Source: Actinocatenispora rupis | Lineage (GTDB): Bacteria > Actinomycetota > Actinomycetes > Mycobacteriales > Micromonosporaceae | DNA length: 64,000 nucleotides | Assembly: GCF_016861975.1 (NCBI RefSeq) | Contig: NZ_BOMB01000010.1 | Location: 186,001 to 250,000, forward strand | Direction of reading: 5' to 3' | Position numbers and translations under genes: made by a program | The notes under the pieces: model-generated | Databases searched by the model: none | What the model saw: only the letters and a program-made list of their open reading frames with translations | What the model was told of the DNA's origin: nothing | Shown: positions 45,501-53,327 of the stretch, piece by piece | Numbering within the stretch: the first letter of the stretch is position 1 | How the letters are laid out: every line of letters begins with the position of its first letter

Positions 45501-45595
45501 ACGGCCAGCACCGCGCGACACCGCTCCCCGGGTACGTGCACGGCGGTGCCGTCGGGCGCGCGCACCGTCAACGGTCCCAGTACGGCGAACCTCAT
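42530..45595 (-). CDS. AfsR/SARP-family regulator with NB-ARC and TPR domains
   Basis: A 1021-residue regulator. Residues 1-95 are a winged helix of the OmpR type (MRFAVLGPLTVRAPDG, NLQTYVSRLRRLLPD). Residues about 95-245 are the bacterial transcriptional activation domain, ending LVDALGVEPGPDLRELHTRI. The NB-ARC STAND ATPase spans about 280-560, with P-loop GTPGGGKTALAV, Walker B VLVVLDDAADPAQV and GLPLAVR-like GRLPLAVRVAG. A TPR tail runs to the end. This is the domain order of AfsR, which is phosphorylated by AfsK-type kinases and switches on secondary metabolism. No biosynthetic cluster is adjacent. Confidence 0.92.
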   Translation of the reverse strand: MRFAVLGPLTVRAPDGTAVHVPGERCRAVLAVLLWHANRPVPVSVLTEAVWQGAPPSSAAANLQTYVSRLRRLLPDTELSYAHGAYRLVVADGDLDRTAYATGVAAARAALARGDAPAAAAGLRAALGLWRDRPLVDVPVPLLEPEADALEDDRLAVVEDCMDAELAGGRHADLVGELQALVGKHPLRERLRGQLLRALAASGRTAEALDAYQRTRTELVDALGVEPGPDLRELHTRILRGEPAAPAPRPPAAPTAVCQLPAQVPDFTGRQDEVTALTALLTATTDAVPVAVLTGTPGGGKTALAVRVAHAVRSHFPDGQLFVHLAGGSSTPRPAADVLAELLRSLGMAGPNLPDGLDERAAAFRSLLADRRVLVVLDDAADPAQVRPLLPGTAGSAVLVTGRRQLPALSGHARPVRLGPLDAAEAEAMLARIVGADRLAAEPAATTRVLAACGRLPLAVRVAGARLADRTDWAVETLADRLDDEQRRLDELAVDDVEVRASLALSYAGLAAPVRRGLRLLALLDPVTVADWSIAALLGDGDPTAEYGEAGDADTDRVVGALVAANLLDPVGRDRAGQPRYRLHDLLRVYGRERARAEDPVADRRAALRRLFHRAATLTVVADGGVPRQEPVPRLPGDPPPPTAAGPLVARIRRDPRAFLDAERSNLIAAAVHVAGQGRTGEAAWFAGHLHPQLWLDGRTEDLIRLHTTIRDAAAAAGDAPARLRAEYLLGRVRTRRGEHDAALRAVTGCQEEAERLGLRHLLACCLATRGHLLRSTASFADDSPGYARRAVELFAELDDRPATVAAERELALALNRSGRTDEAFAALERAVAGARALTDPALSALVLNGYGVWLMGAGRYAEARDAGEECLAALRRLDDRIGCLQAICQIGLADLALGHHDEAVRRFAEARAGALAYDDVELATFGSLVVATSWIAAGRADEAVPVVERCVRTFREVTQPRRVAQGLHVLAAAYEALGRAADADRTRAEATALDGYDGTGAPRTLSTRLLLRLAAGRTTD

Positions 45596-45694
45596 CCCAC
45601 CACCCCGGTCGGCGTCCGGCGGGGTCGTCCGGCCGGTCTCGGACGAACGATCATAGGCGCGCCACATCCCACCACGCCGCCGCGGTACACCCGA

Positions 45695-45710
45695 TGTCCA
45701 CTGTGGACGG
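45695..45710. repeat. Palindromic element copy (TGTCCACTGTGGACGG)
   Basis: Exact core palindrome, 100 bp upstream of the AfsR-type start in the 319-bp divergent gap. That gap otherwise holds only the 32-bp element at 45748. Confidence 0.6.
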
Positions 45711-45747
45711 ACGAGTCGATCCGGTACCCGGGACGGCCGCGGGGTGG

Positions 45748-45779
45748 GTCGAAGTACCCACTGTCCACGTGGGACGGTG
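45748..45779 (+). repeat. 32-bp element, upstream copy flanking the TPR gene
   Basis: It shares GAARTACCCACTGTCCAC and GGGACGGTG with 48358-48389, with four differences in 32 bases and the same orientation. The core is an imperfect version of the dispersed palindrome. It lies 135 bp before the TPR gene start. Confidence 0.7.
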
Positions 45780-45914
45780 GAGGGCTTTGTCCGTTTGGCG
45801 GGGCCAGGTTTGCGTACGGCGGCCATCGTGGTGGAGTCTCGGAGCCGCGGCGGGTCCGCCGCATCCGTACACCGCGCGCCGGTACCGGCGGGCGACCACG
45901 ACGATGGGAAAGCT

Positions 45915-48332
45915 GTGGGAGATTCCGCGCTGCGGCACTGGTGCGACGAGCTGGTCCGCGCCGATCGGGAAGAGGACGGCGAGCTGTTCGGCACCGCCGT
46001 GCACCGCATCGTGGAGGCCGGGGAGGACGCGACGCCGTCGGCACGGGACGCGGCGATCGGCCCGATCGCCGCCGTGGTCGCCGCGGCACCGCCGCCCGTC
46101 GGCCGGTGGGCGGCGCTCGCCGCCGGCGCGCTCGTCGAGATGGGCGCCGCACCCGGCCCGCTGGTCGCCCCGGTCTTCGACCGCCTCACCCTGGTCCTGT
46201 CGTACGCGGTGGACTTCGTGGCGGCGTGGCACGAGCACGCCGGCATACCGCTGCCGGATCCGGGCGCCACGGCGGACGGGTCGGAGCCGGACGCGGTCGA
46301 GGCGGCGGCCGTACGGCTGGAACCCGTACTCGGCGACGACGCGTACACGCTGGCGATGTCCTGGTGGCTGCTCGGCGGGTGGATGCCGCCGGCGCTGGCG
46401 ATGCTCCAGCACTTCGGCGCGGTCCGCGGCCGGGTGCCGGACCGGGAACGCGTGGCGGACCTCGTCGGCACGCTCGCCGCCGACCCCGCGGTCGCCGCGA
46501 TGGCCGGCTACCGGCACGACCTGTACCACCTGGTCGAGCTGCTCGGCGACGGCGCCGCGCCGGACGGCCACGACCACGCCGCGGCACCGCGCTCCGCGCA
46601 GGACGAGCTGACCACCGCGCGGCTGCTCGTCGAGCGCGGCGACCTGACCACCGCGGCCCGGCACGTGGCGACCGCGCTGGTGACCGCGCCGGACCCGGCC
46701 GAGGCGTACCGGGCGGTGCTGGGGTTGGCGCGGCAGGCCGGCGACGCCGCGCTCGACCTGTTCCCCGTCCAGGGCCAGGTGTACGTCGGCAACGTGGTCG
46801 CGCGCGCCCACCTGCTCGCCGACGGCGGTTCGGCCGACGACGCGGTGGAACTGCTGCTGTCCGCCAGCGGGTACGATCCGCGCCGGCCGTGGGCGGACGT
46901 GCCGTGGGTGACCGACCCGGGTCTCGGCGCGCGCCTCGACCCGGAACGGCTCGCGCCGGAGCTGATGTCGTTCTCCGCCGGCCTGCCCACGCCCGTACCG
47001 GAGGAGGACCGGGCGCCGCTGCTGCCGTACCTGGAACTGGCGGGCAACGCGCTCGCCGCGCATCCCGGGCACGCGCTGCTGCACGGCGCCGCCGCGAACC
47101 TGGCGCGCCGGCTCGGCGCCGAGAAGCAGGCCGTGGCGTGGGCGTCCCGCGGGGAGAGCCTGGCACCGTCGGAGATGACGGCCCTGTTCACCGCGCTGGC
47201 GTACCGGTCGGCGGGCGACGTGGACGAGACGGTCGCCGCGTTCCGGCGGGTGCTGGGCTTCAACCCCACCAACACCGCCGCGTACACCGACGTGGCGGAA
47301 CTGCTGGCCGAGGTCGGCCGCACCGACGAGGCACTGTCCTGGGTGGACGGTGCGCTCGCGGTCGACCCGCAGGACCCGGCGGCGTTCCCGACGGCCTGCC
47401 GGCTGCGGTACGCCCGCGACGCCGACCCGGCGCACCTGGTGGCGCTCGCCGACTACCTGCGCGCGCACCCGGACGTGCAGCACGCGCACGCGATGCTGGC
47501 CGGCGCGTGCGACGGCGAACCCTGGCTGTCGTTCGTACCGGGGCCGGGGGAGGCGGTGTCGCGGTTCCTGGAGCCGGAGTTCCTCGCCGCGGGCGCCCGC
47601 CCGGTCAGCACGTACGTGACGGCGTTGGAGGCGCCGAGCGCGCTCACCGCGCTGGCCCGCGCCCTGCCCGGCCTGACCGTGTCCGTCGGCGACGTGCCCG
47701 AGCCGGACATCCGCCGGCCCCGGCGCGCCGTCGGCACCGAGATCTGGGCGTACGACGGGACCACGGCCCGCCCGGTGCGGCCGGAGCCGAGCGCCGACGG
47801 TGCCCGCGCGGTGGGCGAGTTCGCCGCGCTGGCCGGGATCCGCTGGCCGCACCCGACCGCCCTGTACGACGCGGCCGTGCACCTCGGCGCGCTGCCGCTG
47901 GACGACCTGCTCGGCGTCCTGACGTACCCGCCGGAGCCGCCGGACACCGACACCGGTCGGCAGCTCGCCGGCGCCCCCGGGTACTGGCTGCGCATGGTGC
48001 AGGTCGCCGCGTGCGTCGGCCTGCTGCACCACCGGGCGGACGAGCCGTGGCCGGTGTCGGTGCGGCGCCGGACGCTCGGCGATCTCGCGTTCGGGGTGGA
48101 GGACTGGGTGACCGAGGCGGCCACGTTCGCGCTCGCGGTGCAGGGTTGGGTCGATCCGGGCGCCCGTGCCGACGTCGCCGCGCTGGTCGCCGAGCGCGTC
48201 ACCGACGCCGCCGACGTACGCCGGCACCGCGTGGTCACCATCGCCGGGTCGCTGGCCTGCACCGCCGGCATGACACCGGGTCTGCCGGAGCCGGCCCGGC
48301 GACTCGCCCGTTCCCTCCAGGACACCGACTGA
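45915..48332 (+). CDS. TPR-containing protein
   Basis: An 805-residue protein from a GTG preceded by GGGAAA. The N-terminal 200 residues are helical and not recognised. A TPR-like middle (about residues 215-520) includes AAFRRVLGFNPTNTAAYTDV and AEVGRTDEALSWVDGALAVDP. A C-terminal domain of about 280 residues contains TEIWAYDGTTA, WPHPTALYDAAVHLG and a helical end. No catalytic motif is seen. The layout recalls lineage-specific actinobacterial TPR proteins that report on load or stress; that is inference. The gene is bracketed by two direct copies of a 32-bp element. Confidence 0.78.
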   Translation: MGDSALRHWCDELVRADREEDGELFGTAVHRIVEAGEDATPSARDAAIGPIAAVVAAAPPPVGRWAALAAGALVEMGAAPGPLVAPVFDRLTLVLSYAVDFVAAWHEHAGIPLPDPGATADGSEPDAVEAAAVRLEPVLGDDAYTLAMSWWLLGGWMPPALAMLQHFGAVRGRVPDRERVADLVGTLAADPAVAAMAGYRHDLYHLVELLGDGAAPDGHDHAAAPRSAQDELTTARLLVERGDLTTAARHVATALVTAPDPAEAYRAVLGLARQAGDAALDLFPVQGQVYVGNVVARAHLLADGGSADDAVELLLSASGYDPRRPWADVPWVTDPGLGARLDPERLAPELMSFSAGLPTPVPEEDRAPLLPYLELAGNALAAHPGHALLHGAAANLARRLGAEKQAVAWASRGESLAPSEMTALFTALAYRSAGDVDETVAAFRRVLGFNPTNTAAYTDVAELLAEVGRTDEALSWVDGALAVDPQDPAAFPTACRLRYARDADPAHLVALADYLRAHPDVQHAHAMLAGACDGEPWLSFVPGPGEAVSRFLEPEFLAAGARPVSTYVTALEAPSALTALARALPGLTVSVGDVPEPDIRRPRRAVGTEIWAYDGTTARPVRPEPSADGARAVGEFAALAGIRWPHPTALYDAAVHLGALPLDDLLGVLTYPPEPPDTDTGRQLAGAPGYWLRMVQVAACVGLLHHRADEPWPVSVRRRTLGDLAFGVEDWVTEAATFALAVQGWVDPGARADVAALVAERVTDAADVRRHRVVTIAGSLACTAGMTPGLPEPARRLARSLQDTD

Positions 48333-48357
48333 CCACCCGCCGGAAGCCCTCGTGTAG

Positions 48358-48389
48358 GTAGAAATACCCACTGTCCACAGGGGACGGTG
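48358..48389 (+). repeat. 32-bp element, downstream copy flanking the TPR gene
   Basis: Starts 26 bp after the TPR stop. It is bracketed by CGGAAGCCCT at 48341-48350 and 48395-48404, a second short direct repeat. Confidence 0.7.
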
Positions 48390-48418
48390 ACCGGCGGAAG
48401 CCCTTTTGCAGAGCCAAT

Positions 48419-48446
48419 TTGTTTCCGCGCCGGGACCTGATACAGT
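48419..48446 (+). promoter_or_regulatory. Promoter candidate for the DUF4870 gene
   Basis: TTGTTT, a 16-bp spacer, then TACAGT: close to sigma-70-type -35 and -10 boxes, within one of the few AT-rich stretches. The 148-bp leader before the ATG shows no other feature. Confidence 0.45.
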
Positions 48447-48594
48447 CTCGATCCCTCGACGGGCGACGTCGGCGGCGATCCCGGCGTCGTCGCCTGGCCC
48501 CGCGACGACGCCGGGCACGTGGCCGGCGGGAGAACCCGCCACCGCGCGACCGTCGTCCACCCGACACATCCATCGGAACACGGAGATGCCCCTC

Positions 48595-49059
48595 ATGTCG
48601 TATCCCCCGCCGCAGCAGCCGCCGTACCAGCCGGGCCCGACGCCGGCCCCCGGCCAGCAGCCCGCCAACGACGACCAGACGTGGCGCATGCTCCTCACGT
48701 ACGGTGCCGCGGTCGGTTCGTTCATCTCGCTCGGCGTGCTGTCGGCGCTCGGCCCGCTGATCGCGTTCCTGGCCCGTGGTAAGGAATCCCCGGCGATCCG
48801 CGCCGAGGCGGTCGCCGCGCTCAACTTCTTCGTACCGGTCAGCGGCGTGGCGGTCATCCTGTTCGTACTGCGGATGTGCCTCGGCGTGATCCTGCTCGGC
48901 GCCGACCTGGGCGTGCTGTACAACGTGGTGTCGTTGGTGCTGTGGCTGGCGCAGATCGCCGTGTGGGCGGGCGGTGTCGTGTTCGGCATCCTGTGCGGTG
49001 TCAAGGCCGGCAAGGGGGAGCGGTACGGCTTCCCGTTCCAGCTCTCGCTGTTCAAGTAG
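48595..49059 (+). CDS. DUF4870 / Tic20-like membrane protein
   Basis: A 154-residue protein with a Pro/Gln-rich N-terminus (MSYPPPQQPPYQPGPTPAPG) and three or four membrane segments. GPLIAFLARGKESPAIRAEA followed by VAALNF is the DUF4870 signature, in which a charged turn precedes an amphipathic helix. The function is not established. The ATG at 48595 is taken over 48586 because GGAG lies 9 bases before it. Confidence 0.88.
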   Translation: MSYPPPQQPPYQPGPTPAPGQQPANDDQTWRMLLTYGAAVGSFISLGVLSALGPLIAFLARGKESPAIRAEAVAALNFFVPVSGVAVILFVLRMCLGVILLGADLGVLYNVVSLVLWLAQIAVWAGGVVFGILCGVKAGKGERYGFPFQLSLFK

Positions 49060-49085
49060 CGGCGCCACCCGCCGGCCGGTCGGCG

Positions 49086-49100
49086 CTCCACTGTGGACGG
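49086..49100. repeat. Palindromic element copy (CTCCACTGTGGACGG)
   Basis: Lies in the 117-bp gap between convergent genes, so it may contribute to transcript ends. No separate strong terminator is seen in this gap. Confidence 0.55.
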
Positions 49101-49176
49101 TCGCCGCGCGTTGGAGGGACGCCCGCGGAACTGTTCGGCTGACCGCTGTCCCGCCCTCGACGCCCCGGTACGGCGG

Positions 49177-50367
49177 TCAGCGGGTGATGCCGGTGTGGCC
49201 GAGGGAGTACCGGCCGGGTTGCGGCCAGACGCATAGCCCGTGCGGCCCGTTCCCGACCGGGATCCGGCGGATCAGCCGTCCGTCCGATGTGGACAGTACG
49301 TAGACCACGTCGTCGTACCGGCCGGAGAGCCAGAGCTGGCGCCCGTCGGCGGTGACGTTGCCCATGTCGGGGCTGCCGCCGCCCGGCAGGTGCCACGTCG
49401 CCAGCGGCCGCGCCGTGTACGCGTCGAGCACGCTGACGCTGCCCGCCATCCGGTCCGACACGAACATCCGGCGCGCCGGTCGGTCGAAGTACAGGCCGTG
49501 GGCGCAGGCGCCGGTACGGACGAAGCGCTGCACGGACCGGGCGGCGCCGTCGAGTACCCAGAGGCCGCCGGCGTCGCAGTCCGCGACGTACCAGTGCCGG
49601 CCGTCGGGTGCGAGCTTGATGTCCTGCGGGCCCATGTGCGTGTACCGGCGCGGCATGTCCACCATCCGCAGCAGCCGGCGCGACGCCACGTCGACGACGG
49701 CGACGGCACCGGCGAACTCGCACGTGAACACCGCCGTACGCCCGTCGGCGCTGAACTCGGCGTGGTCCGCCCCGGCGCACTTCGGCAGCGGCGTGACGGC
49801 GCGCTGCGCCCAGCTGTGCGGGTCGTACCAGTAGAGGGCGCGGTGGTCCTCGGCGACGGAGATGCCGTACCGGCCGTCGGGCGTGAAGTACAGGTTGTAC
49901 GGGTCGACCACGGCGATGGTGCGGCCGGCCTTCCCGGTACGCGGGTCGAACGCGCGCAGGTGGTTGCCGACGTCGTCGGTGGAGTACAGGGTGCGCAGGT
50001 CCCACGACGGCACGACGTGCTGCACCTCGACACCGGCCGGATACCGCGCCACCACCCGGAACGTACGCTGGTCGATCACCCACACGTCGCCGGAACCGTT
50101 GTGCGGCACGTACACCAGGGGCGGGTCGTGGCGGACCGCGGGGGCGAGCATGTTCGCGCCGGCGTCCCGGTAGACGTTGTGCGGGTCGGCGACGGGCGGC
50201 ATGCCGGGCAGCCCGGCAGGTGCCGGCGACGGGTGCGTGGTCGCCGCGGCGTGCCGTGCCGTGGCATGCCGCGGCGCGGTGTGCGTACCGGTGCAGCCGG
50301 TCAGCGTGGCGGCGAGGAGCAGGACGCCGGCCGCCGCGCACCGGCGTACCCGGGATCCGGGCATCAT
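49177..50367 (-). CDS. YVTN-type beta-propeller lipoprotein
   Basis: A 396-residue secreted protein. The lipobox is ATLTGC, then a His/Ala/Pro-rich linker (about 30 residues), then a seven-bladed beta-propeller. Repeated blades of the form VYVPHNGSGDVWVIDQRTFR, LYSTDDVGNHLRAFDPRTGK and LWLSGRYDDVVYVLSTSDGR are visible. Similar proteins act as surface ligand-binding or redox-accessory factors. Four Cys (KCAG, TCEF, DCDAG and ACAHG) could form disulfides. No enzymatic motif is seen. The start could be the second Met. Confidence 0.85.
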   Translation of the reverse strand: MMPGSRVRRCAAAGVLLLAATLTGCTGTHTAPRHATARHAAATTHPSPAPAGLPGMPPVADPHNVYRDAGANMLAPAVRHDPPLVYVPHNGSGDVWVIDQRTFRVVARYPAGVEVQHVVPSWDLRTLYSTDDVGNHLRAFDPRTGKAGRTIAVVDPYNLYFTPDGRYGISVAEDHRALYWYDPHSWAQRAVTPLPKCAGADHAEFSADGRTAVFTCEFAGAVAVVDVASRRLLRMVDMPRRYTHMGPQDIKLAPDGRHWYVADCDAGGLWVLDGAARSVQRFVRTGACAHGLYFDRPARRMFVSDRMAGSVSVLDAYTARPLATWHLPGGGSPDMGNVTADGRQLWLSGRYDDVVYVLSTSDGRLIRRIPVGNGPHGLCVWPQPGRYSLGHTGITR

Positions 50368-50545
50368 GCGACCTCCGACGTGTCGGGCGCCGCTGACGTG
50401 GGGGCGTCAGCCGGTCGGGCCGTTCGCCTCGTACCACTCTGGCAAAGCGGCGGCGGCGCCCACGGCCGTACGGCGAAAACCCGGCCCGGGTCACCCTGCC
50501 GTGGCTCCGGGTAGGTTGGGCCTCCGGCGGCGGAAGGGGACGTAC

Positions 50546-51241
50546 GTGAAAACGATCGGTCTGCTCGGCGGGTTGAGCAGCGTGGCGACCGCGGAGTACT
50601 ACCGGCTGTTGAACGAGCGGGTCAACGCGCGGCTCGGCGGGCACCAGGCGCCGGAGATCGTACTGCGCAGCGTGAACTTCGGCGTGTTCGAGCGGTGCAT
50701 CCGGACCGCGGCGTGGGACGAGGCCGCGGCGTACCTGAGCGAGCGGGCCCGGCAGGTGGAGCGGGCCGGCGCGGACTTCCTGCTGCTGGCGGCGAACACC
50801 CCGCACCGGGTGGCGCCGCAGATCGAGGCCGCGGTCGGTATCCCGTTCGTACACATCGTGGACGTGACGGCGGACGCCGCGCGCGCCGCCGGTACGACGA
50901 AGCTCGGGCTGCTCGGCACCGCACCCGTGATGGCCCCCGGCTTCTACGCGGAGCGGTTCGCCGTGGGTGGCGTCGAGGTGATGGTGCCCGAGCCGGCGGA
51001 CCGGGATCTGGTGCACGCCAGCATCTTCGGCGAGCTGACCCGCGGCGTCGTCGCCGACGCCACGCGCACCGAGTACCTGCGGATCGTCGACGGGCTGGTG
51101 GCGCGCGGCGCGCAGGGACTCGTGCTCGGCTGTACCGAGCTGGGTCTGTTGCTCGGGCCGGACGACGTGCCCGGCCTGCCGCTGTTCGACACCACCAGCC
51201 TGCACGTGGACCGCGCCGTGGAGCTGGCCCTCGCCGACTGA
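50546..51241 (+). CDS. Aspartate/glutamate racemase-family protein with an altered active site
   Basis: A 231-residue protein opening MKTIGLLGGLSSVATAEYYR, the family signature. The second catalytic Cys is present in LVLGCTELGLLLG. The first site, normally CNT or TNT before a His, reads AANTPHRV, so the first acid/base residue is Ala. Family members racemise Asp, Glu or broader amino acids by a two-base mechanism. With one base missing, a one-direction epimerase or a non-racemase role is likely. GTG start with GGAAGGGGA upstream. No transport or peptidoglycan gene is adjacent. Confidence 0.87.
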   Translation: MKTIGLLGGLSSVATAEYYRLLNERVNARLGGHQAPEIVLRSVNFGVFERCIRTAAWDEAAAYLSERARQVERAGADFLLLAANTPHRVAPQIEAAVGIPFVHIVDVTADAARAAGTTKLGLLGTAPVMAPGFYAERFAVGGVEVMVPEPADRDLVHASIFGELTRGVVADATRTEYLRIVDGLVARGAQGLVLGCTELGLLLGPDDVPGLPLFDTTSLHVDRAVELALAD

Positions 51242-51272
51242 TCCCGCCACCGGGTGACGGCGCGGCGGTGGG

Positions 51273-51470
51273 TCAGCGTTCGAACCAGCCGCGGCCGGTG
51301 CGGCGTACCAGGACGCCGAGGGCGACGAGGCCGAGTCCGAGCAGCCCGAACACCACGCCGACCGCGAGCAGGGCCGGGATCGACCACGCGGTGACGACGG
51401 TGAAGCCGCAGATGCCGAGGCAGGCGACGCCCATGACGAGGCAGGCGAACGGGGTGACCGGCAGGAGCAT
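51273..51470 (-). CDS. Small two-helix membrane protein
   Basis: A 65-residue protein starting MLLPVTPFACLVMGVACLGI with two hydrophobic helices and a basic end (RRTGRGWFER). The family is not recognised. The ribosome binding site is weak (GGCGGC). It is convergent with the racemase-like gene. Confidence 0.55.
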   Translation of the reverse strand: MLLPVTPFACLVMGVACLGICGFTVVTAWSIPALLAVGVVFGLLGLGLVALGVLVRRTGRGWFER

Positions 51471-51598
51471 GCCGCCAGTCTGCCGACCCCGCGCCTCGCC
51501 GACATCGGTACTTCTGCCGGGCACCGCACCCCGGGTACGCACGCGGTATGTCCGCGTTGTGTTTCGCGCCGGTGGCATATCCGGCGGTACGCAGGATG

Positions 51599-51622
51599 TC
51601 AGCGCTTGCGGCTATTGATCAT
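51599..51622 (-). other. Seven-codon open frame with a strong ribosome binding site
   Basis: AAAGGAG lies 6 bases before ATG ATC AAT..., which stops after MINSRKR. It is inside the only AT-rich stretch (about 51605-51665) of a 416-bp gap. Upstream and overlapping it is another mini-frame, MPTKRSH. It may be a leader peptide or chance; no downstream target in the same direction is obvious except the small membrane protein. Confidence 0.2.
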
Positions 51623-51695
51623 CAGTGACTCCTTTTGGTAGGCATACTCACGGCCGCAACATTCCTCCGTCGGGCCGTACCGGCCGGAGAGGGTG

Positions 51696-51848
51696 ATGAG
51701 CATGGCTCGACCGGGAGCCGCGGGTCGCCGGCGGCCGTACCGTCGAACCGGCCGTCGAGTGCCACGCCGAACAGGACCGGCCCCGCTGCGCCGGTTGCCG
51801 CGTGCGGCCAGCGCCGTCGAGAGCGCCAGCCACTCGCAGACGCGGTGA
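51696..51848 (+). CDS. Possible 50-residue basic peptide upstream of the LanKC-like gene
   Basis: Starts ATGAGCATGGC with GGAGAGGG 6 bases upstream and ends 38 bp before the kinase start. It is very Arg-rich, ending SAVESASHSQTR. The Ser spacing in the tail is mildly reminiscent of lanthipeptide cores, but there is no Cys and no class III leader motif. I rate it as uncertain. The rest of the gap 51471-51695 shows nothing else gene-like. Confidence 0.25.
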   Translation: MSMARPGAAGRRRPYRRTGRRVPRRTGPAPLRRLPRAASAVESASHSQTR

Positions 51849-51886
51849 CGTAGGGACCAGGCGTGCTGACCCGAAGGGCGTACGGC

Positions 51887-53257
51887 ATGGCAGACATCGA
51901 GATGGCCGACCGGGTCGAACGCGCCGTCCGGCGGCACGCCGGGCACCGCTACCGGCTCCGGCACGACCCCACCTGGCTCGTCCTGTACCCGGATCCGGTC
52001 GAGTTGCCGGCGCACGGCTGGAAGCTGCACGTGTCCGCGCGGGTCGCCACGTTCCCGGCGCTGGTCGACCGCCTCGTCCCGGTACTCCTCGACTGGGGTT
52101 GCGCGTTCAAGCTGGCGCGGTCCACCCGGGTGCTGACCCGGCTCAACGACGGGCACCGTTCGCCGGGGACCGCCGGCAAGGCGTTCACCGTCTACCCGGC
52201 GGCCGACCGGGTACGCGAGGTCGGGCTGGGGCTGGCGGCGCTGCTGCACGGCGAGCAGGGGCCGCGGGTGCCGAGCGACCGTGCCGTCGACCCCACCGCC
52301 CCCGTGTACTACCGGTACGGGCCGTTCGCGTGGTCCTGGGGCGCGGACGCGAACGGCCGGCCGGTGACGCTGGTCCACGGGCCGGACGGCGCGCTCGCGA
52401 CCCCGCGGTACCGGCAGCCGCCGTGGCCGACCGACCCGTTCACCGGCGGTACGGCGGGCGACGCGGTGCTCGCCGGCCGGTACCGGGTGGTGGATGGGCT
52501 GCTCGGGTCGGGCCGCGGCACCGTGTACCGGGCGGTGGACGAGCGCGACGGCGCGGCGGTCGTGGTGAAGCAGGCGCGCGCCCGGGTGGACGAGCACGAC
52601 GTACGGCTGCGGCTGCGCAACGAGCGCCGGGTCCTCGTCGCGCTGGACGGGGTGCCGGGCGTGCCGCGGTTCGTCGACCACTTCCGGTACGGACCGGACG
52701 AGTTCCTGGTGGTCGGCGACGCCGGTGCGGGCAACCTGGCGGACGACGTGGCCCGCGCCGGGCGCTACCCGGACCGCGCGGGCGACGGCCGTACGCTGGC
52801 GCGGTTGGGCGGTCGGCTCGCCCGGATCCTCGCCGAGCTGCACGATCGCGGCGTCGTCGTGCACGACCTGACGCCCCGCACCGTGGCCGTGGACGGCGAC
52901 CGCGTCACGCTGGTCGACTTCGGGCTCGCCGCGTTCGACGGCGTCGAGCTGCCCGGCGGCACCCCCGGGTACGCGCCGGCCCGGCAGCGGCGCGGCGACC
53001 CGCCCCGCGACACCGACGACCTGTACGCGCTGGGCATGGTCCTGCTCTTCGCCTGTTTCGGTACGCATCCGGTGCCGCTCGGCACCGACCGCGACGCGCC
53101 GCGCCGGCAGGCACTCGCCACCATCCGGCAGTACGCCGGGGACGCGCGGACCGGGGTCCTCGCCGCCGTGGTCGACCTGCTGGGCGACGACGCCGGCCGG
53201 GCGCGCGCCGCGGCACGTGCGCTCGCCACCGGTGCGCCGGTGCGTTCGTCCGCCTGA
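51887..53257 (+). CDS. LanKC-like protein: lyase-type N-domain plus Ser/Thr kinase, no cyclase
   Basis: A 456-residue protein. Residues 25-145 (LPAHGWKLHVSARVATFPAL, KLARSTRVLTRLNDGH, GKAFTVYPA, PSDRAVDP, YYRYGPF) match the N-terminal lyase-type domain of class III lanthipeptide synthetases of the RamC/LabKC family. Residues 198-440 are a protein kinase: LLGSGRGTVYRAV, Lys228 in VVVKQA, a catalytic loop VVHDLTPRT with Thr where Asn is usual, and VDFGLAA. The LanC-like cyclase domain that normally adds some 400 residues is absent, and the frame ends cleanly. A GAAGGG site fixes the start. A membrane glycosyltransferase follows 70 bp on. Confidence 0.85.
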   Translation: MADIEMADRVERAVRRHAGHRYRLRHDPTWLVLYPDPVELPAHGWKLHVSARVATFPALVDRLVPVLLDWGCAFKLARSTRVLTRLNDGHRSPGTAGKAFTVYPAADRVREVGLGLAALLHGEQGPRVPSDRAVDPTAPVYYRYGPFAWSWGADANGRPVTLVHGPDGALATPRYRQPPWPTDPFTGGTAGDAVLAGRYRVVDGLLGSGRGTVYRAVDERDGAAVVVKQARARVDEHDVRLRLRNERRVLVALDGVPGVPRFVDHFRYGPDEFLVVGDAGAGNLADDVARAGRYPDRAGDGRTLARLGGRLARILAELHDRGVVVHDLTPRTVAVDGDRVTLVDFGLAAFDGVELPGGTPGYAPARQRRGDPPRDTDDLYALGMVLLFACFGTHPVPLGTDRDAPRRQALATIRQYAGDARTGVLAAVVDLLGDDAGRARAAARALATGAPVRSSA

Positions 53258-53327
53258 GGCCGTACACCGGCCGCGGACCGCCCGGAGGATACTGGTCGGG
53301 GAGGCCACGGCAGCGGGGGGGGAGACC

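Noticed and set aside
42689-48361. A 1890-codon open frame antisense to the AfsR gene and out of frame with the TPR gene
   Set aside because: It spans two genuine genes in the wrong frame and is composition-driven.
45748-48389. Insertion sequence or integrated element
   Set aside because: No transposase or integrase and no terminal inverted repeats; only two 32-bp direct copies related to a widespread palindrome.
51696-51848. Lanthipeptide precursor for the LanKC-like protein
   Set aside because: No Cys, no class III leader motif and a very Arg-rich sequence; kept only as a low-confidence open frame.
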